Below, piece after piece: positions 1-8,360 of a stretch of DNA of 43,913 nt. The position numbers and the translations under genes are program-made. Origin of the DNA: Candidatus Omnitrophota bacterium (GTDB lineage: Bacteria; Omnitrophota; Gorgyraeia; Gygaellales; Profunditerraquicolaceae); assembly GCA_026387405.1 (NCBI GenBank), contig JAPLLV010000061.1, positions 1-43,913 on the forward strand, in the 5' to 3' direction. Position 1 is the first letter of the stretch. Every line of letters starts with the position of its first letter. Below the pieces are notes generated by a model. It ran no database searches. It was given only the letters and a program-made list of their open reading frames with translations, and was not told the origin of the DNA.

Positions 1-141
1 TTAGAAACTCAGTATTTGCTATCAATTGATTTGGGCTATACCGATAGCAATATAACAATAACGAATTTAATGAAAGAAGTCGGTAGCATGCTTTATTGTA
101 TGATAAATCCTAAACGCTATCCGCTATCCGCTAAACGCTAA
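1..141 (+). CDS. Possible 3' end of an unidentified gene (partial)
   Basis: Frame 1 is open from the first base to a TAA at 139-141 (46 codons), while the other two forward frames have stops early. The last ten residues are encoded by a heptanucleotide tandem repeat, so the true C-terminus may have been extended by repeat insertion. I do not recognise the remaining 36 or so residues, and no family motif is visible. It lies just upstream of the ferredoxin gene, so it could belong to the same operon. It could also be a chance open stretch in AT-rich intergenic DNA; confidence is low. Confidence 0.3.
   Translation, partial: LETQYLLSIDLGYTDSNITITNLMKEVGSMLYCMINPKRYPLSAKR
110..140. repeat. Heptanucleotide tandem repeat (CTAWACG type)
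   Basis: Four full 7-base units follow one another: CTAAACG, CTATCCG, CTATCCG, CTAAACG, then a partial CTA. The array ends only five bases before the ferredoxin ATG and occupies the place where a Shine-Dalgarno sequence would be expected. Closely related units occur in the trpB-trpA gap at 24921-24995. Confidence 0.75.
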
Positions 142-145
142 AATC

Positions 146-595
146 ATGAAACAACTTTATTACGACGTTAAAAAATGCCTGGGTTGTAAGTCTTGCGAGA
201 TCGCCTGCGCGGTAGCGCATTCGCTGACTGGTGAATTGTTTAAGGCGCTCGCAGAGGAGAAGAAATCTTTGCCGCGCAAGAAAGTTTTGGCAGCGGGAGG
301 AAAGAATTATCCGGTCTCTTGTCGTCATTGCGAGGACCCTAAATGCGTGGATGCCTGTATGTCCGCCTGTTTAACTTATGATAGTGAAAAAGGAATCGTC
401 CAGCACGATGAAAGCCGCTGCGTAGGATGCTGGATGTGCGTGATGGTCTGTCCGTATGGTGCGATCCGGCCGAATCTTAAGACGAAGATCCCCATACGTT
501 GCGATAAATGTAAGGATAAGGACGAACCTGCCTGTGTCAAGGCCTGTCCCACCGGCGCGATCATCTGGCAGGAAGAAGTTTTAGTCGAGAAATAG
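146..595 (+). CDS. CooF-like polyferredoxin, four [4Fe-4S] clusters
   Basis: A 149-residue electron-transfer protein of the CooF/HycB/DmsB ferredoxin type. Four cysteine groups suited to [4Fe-4S] clusters are visible: CLGCKSCEIAC near residues 11-21, CRHCEDPKCVDAC near 59-71, CVGCWMCVMVC near 92-102, and CDKCKDKDEPACVKACP near the C-terminus. There is no signal peptide, so it should act in the cytoplasm. In CO dehydrogenase clusters such proteins carry electrons between the CODH and a partner oxidoreductase. Here the next two genes are an FAD oxidoreductase and acetyl-CoA synthase, which supports that role by context. The start ATG has no clear Shine-Dalgarno, because a tandem repeat fills the upstream bases. 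The exact redox partner is inferred. Confidence 0.88.
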   Translation: MKQLYYDVKKCLGCKSCEIACAVAHSLTGELFKALAEEKKSLPRKKVLAAGGKNYPVSCRHCEDPKCVDACMSACLTYDSEKGIVQHDESRCVGCWMCVMVCPYGAIRPNLKTKIPIRCDKCKDKDEPACVKACPTGAIIWQEEVLVEK

Positions 596-659
596 ATTTG
601 TTTGTTCTTTGTTTACTCGGGATGCAGCCTGGATTTTCTGGTTTCGTTCCCGGAGCTGA

Positions 660-1170
660 AATTAAGATGCTCCTGGCAATTTTCCTCGCTCAAGTCGCTT
701 TTCCCCCTCAATAAGCTTTTATCCAGGGGGATGCCAGAGGTCTTTCGCATTTTCGGCGGCTGCTGAACTCGTCGCATTTGCTCCGGCAAATGCTCCTCAA
801 ACAGCATCGCCGTCCCGATATTGCCCCTTCGGGGCATCGGGATTCCCGAAAATGCTCAAGCTCCTCTGGCTAAAAGCTCCATTCGCTCGTAAAACTGCCA
901 GTAGCATCTTAAAGCAATAAGCTTTGAGCGGGTGGCGAGGATAGTTTTAAGTATTCTTAGGCTTTTTGGTTGCGAGGGATATTGTGAGCGCACAATTACC
1001 CCGAAACATATACCTGAATAATATTCTTTAAGGTAAAAGTTTTGGGGGCTGCGCGAATTGAGCACCTTAACTTTTTGTCTAGCGAAATCCCTGCGAGCGT
1101 AAGCGAGCAGGGGCAATGTCCCGACGCAAACGAAAAGCGAGCAGTGATGCGACGAACATGACTCGACAGC
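660..1170. repeat. Multi-hairpin repeat element, copy A
   Basis: This non-coding block fills the gap between the ferredoxin and the FAD oxidoreductase. It matches, in reverse complement, the block at 23200-23677. The core (662-912) has terminal inverted repeats of about 22 bases (662-683 and 891-912). Inside them lie nested stems: AGCTTTTA 714-721 with 871-878, GCCAGAGG 733-740 with 863-870, and GCATTTTCGG 747-756 with 846-855. Within these are two hairpins, 774-793 (8 bp, TCCG loop) and 814-841. The outer part (913-1165) keeps ATTGTGAGCGCACAATTA and AATGTCCCGACG blocks with another hairpin, near 1089-1112. No convincing reading frame lies inside. Confidence 0.85.
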
Positions 1171-1197
1171 CGCTACATAGTAAGGTATGGTATAAGG

Positions 1198-2466
1198 ATG
1201 GTTAAACAATTCATAATTATCGGTAATTCGGCGGCGGGGATCGCGGCGGTTGAGGCGATCAGAAAACGGGATAAGGCGTCCAAGATCACCGTTATCTCCG
1301 ATGAGGAGTATTCCGCCTATTGCCGCTGCCTTATCACCGCTTATTTATCCGGAGAGATAAAAGAAGAGCAGGTTTTCTTTCGCCCGCAGGATTTTTATAA
1401 AGCGAACAATATCGAGCTGCTCTTGAATAAAAAAGTAGCCCGGGTTGATCCTAAAAAGAATCGTATTGTCCTGGAGGACAAGGCTCAATTGGGTTATGAC
1501 GCGTTGATGATAGCTACCGGAGCGCGCCCGAAATTCCCTGAACTAAAAGGCATTAAAAGGACAGGCGTGTTTGGTTTTCGCACCTTAAAAGACGCGCAAA
1601 ACATCTCCGGATTGCTGCCGGTGACTAAAACCGTCTGCGTTTTAGGGGGAGGGCTCATCGGCCTAAAGGCGGCCTATGCCCTGAAGAAAAGGAATATCGA
1701 CGTCAAGGTGATCATTAAGTCCCGCCAGGTTTTGTCGCAGTTGTTGGATTCTGAGGCCGCCGGATTTGTTCAGCAAAGATTAGAAAGTCACGGCATCGAA
1801 GTGCTTTTAGGCCAGGATGCGGCCGAGATAATCGGGGAGGGCGATATAAAGGCGGTGAAGCTTGATTCGGGAAAGGCTATTGGTTGTTCCATGGTTATCG
1901 TAGGTAAAGGCGTTTCCCCGAATATAGAATTGATCAAGGAAACGCAGGTGCAGTCTAATGAGGGGATTATCGCGAATAACCTCTTGCAGACCAGCGTTCC
2001 GAATATATTTACCGGCGGCGATTCTTGCGAGAGTTTTGACATAACCCTGGGAGAGCATACTATTAATGCCCTCTGGCCCGTGGCGGTGGAACAGGGTAAG
2101 ATCGCCGGAGCCAATATGGCCGGGGACAGCCTTAATTATGAGGGTTCAGTAGGGATGAATTCCGTTGAATTTTTTGGATTGCCGATCGTGTCATTGGGCA
2201 TATATAAGATCAAAGAAGGTAATGCCGCAGTTGAAGAGCTGAAGTTAAACGATGCAAAACGAAACCTGTATAAGAAATTAATCCTGGAAAATAATATTTT
2301 GGTAGGGGCAATATTAGTCGGGGATATAAAAAATAGCGGTGTATTCTTGCGTTTGATCCGGGAGAGGGTCGACGTTTCCCCGTTTAAGAGTGAGCTGCTC
2401 GGGGAAAATTTTGGTTATCCTACAATCAAGGATTTCGTTAAAACCAAGGAGCGCTTCTATGTCTAA
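1198..2466 (+). CDS. NAD(P)/FAD-dependent oxidoreductase (FNOR-like)
   Basis: A 422-residue flavoprotein of the pyridine nucleotide-disulfide oxidoreductase class II family (NADH oxidase, rubredoxin reductase, nitrite reductase FAD subunit). The N-terminal FAD fold starts IIIGNSAAGIAAVEAIR (residues 5-21). The NAD(P) fold shows VCVLGGGLIGLKAAYAL near residue 148, and the second FAD motif is NIFTGGDSCES near 270. SAYCRCLITAYLSG near residue 39 is the usual early motif of this group. It probably exchanges electrons between the upstream polyferredoxin and NAD(P)H; a CooF plus FNOR pair is known beside CO dehydrogenase in several acetogens. Its last eight bases overlap the start of acsB, so the two are probably translationally coupled. 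The nucleotide and partner specificity cannot be read from the sequence. Confidence 0.85.
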   Translation: MVKQFIIIGNSAAGIAAVEAIRKRDKASKITVISDEEYSAYCRCLITAYLSGEIKEEQVFFRPQDFYKANNIELLLNKKVARVDPKKNRIVLEDKAQLGYDALMIATGARPKFPELKGIKRTGVFGFRTLKDAQNISGLLPVTKTVCVLGGGLIGLKAAYALKKRNIDVKVIIKSRQVLSQLLDSEAAGFVQQRLESHGIEVLLGQDAAEIIGEGDIKAVKLDSGKAIGCSMVIVGKGVSPNIELIKETQVQSNEGIIANNLLQTSVPNIFTGGDSCESFDITLGEHTINALWPVAVEQGKIAGANMAGDSLNYEGSVGMNSVEFFGLPIVSLGIYKIKEGNAAVEELKLNDAKRNLYKKLILENNILVGAILVGDIKNSGVFLRLIRERVDVSPFKSELLGENFGYPTIKDFVKTKERFYV

Positions 2467-4642
2467 GATCGTCGCAACTGCGGTTATTCGCGGGGCAAAT
2501 GAAATTTATAAGCAGGCCGAGGAATTTTTAAACAAAGCGATCAAAGAAAAAGGCCCCAGCCAAAAGATCGGCTTTCCGGAAACCGCCTTTTATCTGCCCA
2601 TGGCCAATGCCTTATTGGGGGCAAAAGTTGAGACCCTTAAGGACGCGCAGGGCATACTCGCGCACGCCAAGACCTTGTTGCCGCGGGCCGTCCCTTCCGA
2701 TAGAGTTTGGTTGCCTTATTTAGGCGATGCCTTAAATGCCGGCATGTCCTCGTTATTTTGCGAAGAGATAATCGTGGTCCTGCGTTACCTGTATAACCAG
2801 GAACCGCAAAAAGATTGCAACGGCTTTTTCACGGATACGATCATGCGTTCGCTCGGCATCCAGCTTGTCGATGGACGCATGCCGGGATTCGCCGCAATAT
2901 TGGGCGCCGCGCCCGATAATAAAACCGCCGTCCAGATAATACGGGAATTGCAGGAGAGAAATATACTGATGTTCGTGGGTTCCTCGGTGAACGGCCGCTC
3001 CATCATTGACCAGCTCCTGGAAGAGAACGTGCAGATGGGCTGGGATAATTATATCGTTCCTTACGGCCGCGACACTATCTCGGGTATTTATCCTTTAAAC
3101 TGGGCGATCCGTTCGGCATTAACTTTTGGAGGGTTGAAACCCGGGCAGGCCGAAAAGTGTCTTTTGTATACCAAAGAACGCGTGTTTGCCTTTGGCTTGG
3201 TCTTGGGAGAGCTGGATGATATAAAATATGCCACCGGAGCCGGGGCGATAAATATGGGTTTCCCAATAATCGCGGATACGGATATCCCGGAGATAAAGCC
3301 GTCGGGGATCACTACCTACGAAGCCTTGGTCAAGGAATTGGACCACCGCAAGATCGTCCCCCGCTGTATAGAGGTAAGAGGGGTCAAGGTAAGGGTGTCT
3401 TCAATACCGATCCCGGTCCCTTATGCCGCGGCATTTGAAGGCGAGCGCGTGAGAAGAGAACAGCTGTATGTCGAATTTGGCCAAAAGGCCTCTACTGCTT
3501 TTGAGTACCTGGCGACCAGGGATTCAAGCGATATAGAAGATGCGAAAGTCGAGGTGATCGGGCCGGATATAGATAAGTTGGAAGAGGGTACTAAATCCAT
3601 GCCTTTGGCGATCATCGTTGAAGTTTCCGGGCGCAAGATGCAGAAGGACTTTGAACCCATATTGGAACGGCAGATCCATCGTTATACAAATTATTGCATG
3701 GGCCTTATGCATATCGGCCAGCGCGACATGAACTGGATAAGGATCAGTAACGACGCCTTTTCCAAGGGGTTTCGCCTGAAGCATATCGGCATAGTTTTGC
3801 ATGCAATGCTGCATCAGGAATATAGCGCGATAGTGGACAAAGTCCAGGTTAAGCTTTATACTAGGGAGCCGGACGTAAATAAACTTTTGCTTGAGGCTAA
3901 GTCGGCATACGATGAGCGGGATGAGCGCATGAGCGGGATGACCGATGAAAGCCAGGATACGTTTTTCTCATGCCTGTTGTGTCAGTCTTTCGCGCCCAAT
4001 CACGTCTGCGTGATTACGCCTGAGAGACTGGGATTGTGCGGCGCATATTCCTGGCTGGATGCCAAGGCTTCTTATGAGATCACGCCCAGCGGGCCGAATC
4101 AACCCATCTCTAAAGGAGCGGTGGCTGACGCAAGGCTGGGGCAGTGGAAGAACGTGAATGATTTTGTGTTTCAAAAGTCAAACAAGAGCATAGAAAAAGT
4201 AAGTATGTATTCTCTTATGGACGCGCCTCAAACCTCTTGCGGCTGCTTTGAGTGCATCCTGGCGATCATCCCCGAGGCAAACGGGGTGATGGTGGTGCAC
4301 CGCGATTACTCCGGGATGACCCCCTGCGGTATGACCTTTACTACGCTTGCCGGTTCGGTAGGCGGAGGAATGCAATCCCCGGGTTTTTTAGGCGTGGGTA
4401 AATTATACCTGGTAAGCAAGAAATTCATTGCCGCTGAAGGCGGTTTAAAAAGATTAGTCTGGATGCCCAAGGAATTGAAGGAGCTATTGTCAGATAAACT
4501 AAAAAACCGCGCGAAAGAAATAGGAATGCCGGATTTTCTGGAAAGAATAGCCGATGAAACGCAGACTGTAAATGCCGAAGGGCTGCTTGAATTCATGCAA
4601 AAAGTCAAGCACCCGGCATTGGGAATGGATCCCTTATTATAA
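2459..4642 (+). CDS. acsB: Acetyl-CoA synthase (CODH/ACS complex, bacterial type)
   Basis: A 727-residue protein that builds acetyl-CoA from CO, a corrinoid-borne methyl group and CoA, the last step of the Wood-Ljungdahl pathway. The A-cluster ligands are all present: C505, C508, C517 and C527 for the [4Fe-4S] cube, and C594-G-C596 for the distal nickel. Each is one residue below the Moorella enzyme numbering, and the length is nearly the same, so the whole bacterial architecture with the N-terminal CODH-contact domain is kept. The open frame extends 23 codons further upstream, but the ATG at 2459 has AAGGAG just before it and gives the family N-terminus. It overlaps the previous gene by 8 bases. 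No CODH subunit, corrinoid protein or methyltransferase gene is in the window; these must lie upstream or elsewhere. Confidence 0.97.
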   Translation: MSKIVATAVIRGANEIYKQAEEFLNKAIKEKGPSQKIGFPETAFYLPMANALLGAKVETLKDAQGILAHAKTLLPRAVPSDRVWLPYLGDALNAGMSSLFCEEIIVVLRYLYNQEPQKDCNGFFTDTIMRSLGIQLVDGRMPGFAAILGAAPDNKTAVQIIRELQERNILMFVGSSVNGRSIIDQLLEENVQMGWDNYIVPYGRDTISGIYPLNWAIRSALTFGGLKPGQAEKCLLYTKERVFAFGLVLGELDDIKYATGAGAINMGFPIIADTDIPEIKPSGITTYEALVKELDHRKIVPRCIEVRGVKVRVSSIPIPVPYAAAFEGERVRREQLYVEFGQKASTAFEYLATRDSSDIEDAKVEVIGPDIDKLEEGTKSMPLAIIVEVSGRKMQKDFEPILERQIHRYTNYCMGLMHIGQRDMNWIRISNDAFSKGFRLKHIGIVLHAMLHQEYSAIVDKVQVKLYTREPDVNKLLLEAKSAYDERDERMSGMTDESQDTFFSCLLCQSFAPNHVCVITPERLGLCGAYSWLDAKASYEITPSGPNQPISKGAVADARLGQWKNVNDFVFQKSNKSIEKVSMYSLMDAPQTSCGCFECILAIIPEANGVMVVHRDYSGMTPCGMTFTTLAGSVGGGMQSPGFLGVGKLYLVSKKFIAAEGGLKRLVWMPKELKELLSDKLKNRAKEIGMPDFLERIADETQTVNAEGLLEFMQKVKHPALGMDPLL

Positions 4643-4650
4643 AATATTAG

Positions 4651-6837
4651 ATGCGTGCGCAAAGTTTTAACGATAAAGACGCTAAATCGCGCACCCCGAT
4701 AAAGGGTTATTTCGGGATACGTGAAAAATATAGCTTGCTTACCATTTTTATCGTTTTGGTGGCAAGTTTTTTTATTTTTATCGTTATCACCCAGTTTAGA
4801 AGACAGATAGACTACCTTACCGAATCCGCGGAAAAGCTTACCGTGGCCTCGCTCTACGGGCAGGCGAACAAGGAGGCCAAGTCCTTGGTTGTGACCCTGG
4901 CCAAGAGCCTGGCCGGCCCTATTTCCAGCGGAGAACTGGCGCAAATAAATGAATTGCTCAGAACGGTAACGCAGCAGAGGGATGTCGTATATGCCTATCT
5001 GTTTGACGCCAAAGGAAAGGTCATTGACGACGGGAAAACCGACAGCGTCCTGGTCGGTCATGCCATGGAAGACGACCTTACCAAAAGGACGCTTTCCTCT
5101 ACCGATGTTCTTATCTCGCGCCACGGCGACATATTGGATGCGGCAATGCCTATCTATATAGGCAATAAAATGATCGGCGGTTTGCGGGTAGGTTTTTCCA
5201 ATAAGAGGGTAAAATCAGATATCCTCCGGGAAAGAGAAATCATATCTTCGGTGATACAGAAGACCAGCAATAATACGCTTATCTTTCCTATCATGATCAG
5301 CGTGACGCTTGCGCTTTTGGGGGTATTTTTTTCTTCGCGGGTCACGGCCTTATTAGTCAAGCCTATACTCAGGCTGGCAGAGAGCGCCAGGGAAATAGGC
5401 AAAGGCAATCCGTCGTTGAAAGTCGATATAAAAAGCGGTGATGAGATGGAAGAGTTGGCGCATTCTTTTAACCAGATGGCCGCGAGTTTGGCAAAACACG
5501 AAGAGGAATTGAGCGTTCTCCATGATTCAGCCAAGGCCTTAACCAAGAATTTAGAGTTGGATGTTCTCATCAACGGCGGTCTAAATACTATCCGGGAGAT
5601 CATTAAGGTCTCTAAGGGCTCTATCATGCTGATCAAAGACGGGTATCTGGTTGTGGAAGGCGTTTTCGGTTGGAAGCCGGGGGAAGTAGTCAGGAAGCGT
5701 TCGTTCACTATCGGAGAGGGGATCGCGGGTTTAGCCGCCCAGCGCAGGGCATCCATTATGGTAAACGATGTTAATAATTCTCCTTTATTTGTACGGGAGG
5801 GGCAGAAGGTCTGGCGTGGTTGCCAGAATCTACTCTGTATTCCCATGATCCATGAAAACCAGCTAAAAGGCGTGATCAATATACAGGATAAGCTTGATGG
5901 GACCCCTTTCAGCAAGACGGACCTGGAATATGCCGAGATCATTGCTTCATCCATGGCGATCTCGTTGAGCAATATTGAGTTGGTGCAGGAAAAAATAACA
6001 AAGACCCGCATGGAGGTGGAGCTTAAGACTGCCGAGGCAGTGCAAAAGACGCTTCTGCCTAGAGAGGATCCCAGCGACGATAGGATAGAATTCGCCAGCT
6101 TCTTTGATCATGCCAATGAGACCGGCGGGGACTGGTTCGGGTATGTCGCAGACAAGGAGAGGGATAGATTAGCGATCCTTATCGGTGATGTTTCGGGGCA
6201 TGGCGCTTCAGCCGCCCTGGTCACCGCTGCGGTAAACAGCTTTATTAAGACGTTGATGATATTAAAAGAGCAACTCAGCAAAAACGGCGCGCAGGGCAAT
6301 TCGGCGGTCTCTATGAGGCAGGAATTGGATAGGTTATGTGAGCCGGGAAATCTCTTACGCCTTTTAAACCGCATAGTGCTTGAGATCGGCCAGGGTCAAC
6401 TGGTGATGAGTTTTTTTGCTTGTTATCTTGATCTTAGACTTATGGAATTGCATTTTGCCAACGCCGGGCATAATCAGCCGTATCTGCTGCGGCAAGAGCC
6501 TTCCGGAGCGGATGCCGCTTCGGGGGATAAGCTTAAGTTGACTATATTAAAGGCTAGCGGCCCGCGCTTAGGCGATATAGAGGCCCCGGAATTCGAGGAA
6601 GCGACCATAGGGCTTAAGAAGAACGATTGTATTTTTTGGTTTACCGACGGGTTAGTCGAGTGCGAGAATAGCGAGCAGGAAGAATTCGGGGACAGGCGCC
6701 TGGAGGAGGTCCTGAAGATGAGCGGTTCTCTGAGCGCCTCGCAGGTCAAAGATAGCGTAGTTGCCGCTGCGTATAAGTTTTTCGATAAATTCCCGATAAG
6801 GGATGATATAGCTTTTATTGTGGCAAGGATAAGATAA
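4651..6837 (+). CDS. Membrane sensor SpoIIE/RsbU-type protein phosphatase (HAMP-GAF-PP2C)
   Basis: A 728-residue signalling protein. TM1 is near residues 28-47 and TM2 near 210-232, enclosing a periplasmic sensor of about 160 residues. A HAMP linker (LLVKPILRLAESAREIGKGN) follows, then a GAF domain (about 290-440), a short coiled stretch, and a C-terminal PP2C-like SpoIIE phosphatase (about 470-728). Metal-binding acidic motifs are intact: GGDWFGY, GDVSGHGASAALV, FWFTDGLVE and a final RDDIAFIVAR. This class removes phosphate from STAS-domain antagonists in partner switches. The next gene encodes a HATPase plus STAS protein, its probable substrate. The ATG lies 8 bases after the acsB stop with no evident Shine-Dalgarno, so it may be co-translated with acsB. 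The ligand sensed is unknown. Confidence 0.9.
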   Translation: MRAQSFNDKDAKSRTPIKGYFGIREKYSLLTIFIVLVASFFIFIVITQFRRQIDYLTESAEKLTVASLYGQANKEAKSLVVTLAKSLAGPISSGELAQINELLRTVTQQRDVVYAYLFDAKGKVIDDGKTDSVLVGHAMEDDLTKRTLSSTDVLISRHGDILDAAMPIYIGNKMIGGLRVGFSNKRVKSDILREREIISSVIQKTSNNTLIFPIMISVTLALLGVFFSSRVTALLVKPILRLAESAREIGKGNPSLKVDIKSGDEMEELAHSFNQMAASLAKHEEELSVLHDSAKALTKNLELDVLINGGLNTIREIIKVSKGSIMLIKDGYLVVEGVFGWKPGEVVRKRSFTIGEGIAGLAAQRRASIMVNDVNNSPLFVREGQKVWRGCQNLLCIPMIHENQLKGVINIQDKLDGTPFSKTDLEYAEIIASSMAISLSNIELVQEKITKTRMEVELKTAEAVQKTLLPREDPSDDRIEFASFFDHANETGGDWFGYVADKERDRLAILIGDVSGHGASAALVTAAVNSFIKTLMILKEQLSKNGAQGNSAVSMRQELDRLCEPGNLLRLLNRIVLEIGQGQLVMSFFACYLDLRLMELHFANAGHNQPYLLRQEPSGADAASGDKLKLTILKASGPRLGDIEAPEFEEATIGLKKNDCIFWFTDGLVECENSEQEEFGDRRLEEVLKMSGSLSASQVKDSVVAAAYKFFDKFPIRDDIAFIVARIR

Positions 6838-6868
6838 AGAAGGCGAGAATAGGCAGGGAGCCGTAAAA

Positions 6869-8317
6869 ATGGAAAAAAGAAGAGTTCTTTTGGTGACGGA
6901 CAGAGAAGCGCTTGAACTAAAGGGAATATTTTTCGATCCGGACCGCTATAAAACAGAGATCGTCCGTTCCTTTCAGGCGGGGTTAGATATGCTGGCGAAT
7001 AAAGATTTTGATGTCGTCATCGCCGACCTGAAAGGTGTGCGCAGCCATTTGGACCTATTCAGAGAGGCCAAAGAAAAAAATTTTTGGGTAAAGACAGTTT
7101 CCGTTGCCAACTTTCCTCTGGAGATTTTTTTGGTCGAGATTGCCTCCGAGGGATTAAGTCTGAATGCGGTTTCCGGCGGCGACTCATTTGACTTTGGAGA
7201 GTTGTCTTTGGCGATCGAGAAATTATTCTCCAAAGATATTTTCGGTATAGAAAAATATTTAGCAAAAGATGCAAAGTCATTTGAGGTCGAATTGCAGCAT
7301 TCTAACCGGAAGCAGGAGTGTATGGATAAGGCGGCTCTTTTTGCCGCAGGGTTTACTCAGGATAGAAGGATTTTAAGCGCCGTCCAGAATACAGTGGATG
7401 AGCTTTTTATGAACGCGTTCTTTGATGCCCCCTGTAATGAGAAGGGGGAGTATACATATCTCCAGGAGGATAGGACAAAGTCCGTAACCCTGCCTCATGA
7501 TGAGGCGGTTGTTTTACGGTGCGCCTGCGATGGTAAGAATTTGGCGATCTCCATGACTGACCGTTTCGGCAGCCTGGAGAGGTCAAGATTCTTCGGGTAT
7601 CTGGTCAGGTGTATCACCAGTTCCGATACCCAGGTTGAGATCAAACCCGGCGGAAGCGGGGTAGGCGTGTATAATGTCCTGCAAAACTCAAGTTCTTTCG
7701 TGGTTAATCTCCATCCCCTAAAACGGACAGAAGTTATTTCTATCCTGGATATCGGTTCATCCATGCGCGAATTCCAAAAGAAGGCCAAATCCTTCCATAT
7801 CTTTACCGTCGAAGAAAAGATCGAGATAGGGGAGTCTTTGAGCGTAGAGCGGCAGGATACGCAAGACGCGTTGTTCATCAATTTTTACGGCATTATCGAT
7901 GAGAATTCCATCTTCGGCAGGGTATTTGAAACCGACAAGAACAGGATCGTGGTCAACCTGCGCGGAGTAAAGAGGATCAATTCCTGCGGGGTGAGGGAAT
8001 GGGTCAATGCCCTGCGCAGCATACCGCAGGAAAAAAGATTGGAGTTTGTAGAGTGCTCCCTGGCGATGATCAAGCAATTTAATATGATCTCCAATTTCGG
8101 TTCCCACGGCAGGATACGATCTTTCATGGCTCCATATTTCTGCTCGCGCTGCAACCGGCAGTTTGATAAAGTAGTGGTACTAAAGGAGCACCTGGATAAA
8201 TTGCTCGATCTTAAGGCGCCGGATTTTACTTGTTCTGTCTGCCAGGATGTGTTAAAATTTGACGACCTGGAAGACAAATACTTTCAGTTCATTGTCCGGC
8301 AGGAAAGCACCCTTTAG
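6869..8317 (+). CDS. One-chain partner-switch protein: receiver-like, HATPase, STAS, zinc knuckle
   Basis: A 482-residue protein with four parts. Residues 1-120 look like a degenerate response-regulator fold (VLLVTD near 6-11, possible acceptor D53 in VVIADLKG). Residues about 135-300 look like a GHKL/RsbW-type ATPase, with an N-box-like TVDELFMNAFFDA, a G1-like MTDRFGS and a glycine loop GGSGVGVYNVL. Residues about 325-415 resemble a STAS antagonist (VVNLRGVKRINSCGVREWVN), with Ser/Cys at the usual phospho-site region. The C-terminus has two CxxC pairs (425/428 and 455/458) suited to one zinc. The usual anti-sigma kinase and its antagonist are therefore joined in one chain behind their likely phosphatase. 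A GGGAG ribosome site precedes the ATG by about nine bases. Domain calls are by eye; which partner it controls is unknown. Confidence 0.75.
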   Translation: MEKRRVLLVTDREALELKGIFFDPDRYKTEIVRSFQAGLDMLANKDFDVVIADLKGVRSHLDLFREAKEKNFWVKTVSVANFPLEIFLVEIASEGLSLNAVSGGDSFDFGELSLAIEKLFSKDIFGIEKYLAKDAKSFEVELQHSNRKQECMDKAALFAAGFTQDRRILSAVQNTVDELFMNAFFDAPCNEKGEYTYLQEDRTKSVTLPHDEAVVLRCACDGKNLAISMTDRFGSLERSRFFGYLVRCITSSDTQVEIKPGGSGVGVYNVLQNSSSFVVNLHPLKRTEVISILDIGSSMREFQKKAKSFHIFTVEEKIEIGESLSVERQDTQDALFINFYGIIDENSIFGRVFETDKNRIVVNLRGVKRINSCGVREWVNALRSIPQEKRLEFVECSLAMIKQFNMISNFGSHGRIRSFMAPYFCSRCNRQFDKVVVLKEHLDKLLDLKAPDFTCSVCQDVLKFDDLEDKYFQFIVRQESTL

Positions 8318-8360
8318 CTTAACGCTTTAACCCGTAAGAAGATAGGAAGCTATACAAAAC

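Noticed and set aside
13-30. ATCAATTGAT palindrome near the window start as an operator
   Set aside because: Short, AT-rich and possibly inside a coding frame; no promoter is nearby.
972-998. Lac-operator-like palindrome ATTGTGAGCGCACAAT in copy A (also in copy B)
   Set aside because: Its likeness to lacO is notable, but it is one conserved block of the repeat element, with no promoter or LacI-type gene beside it.
856-1209. 117-residue minus-strand frame inside copy A of the repeat element
   Set aside because: The matching part of copy B does not keep this frame, so it is not a conserved protein of the element.
4306-5124. 272-residue minus-strand frame opposite the end of acsB and the start of the phosphatase
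   Set aside because: It lies antisense to two well-identified genes, spans their junction, and its composition shows no family motif.
5154-6011. 285-residue minus-strand frame opposite the SpoIIE phosphatase
   Set aside because: It is the antisense shadow of the HAMP-GAF region; the protein is Ser/Leu-rich, with no recognisable domain.
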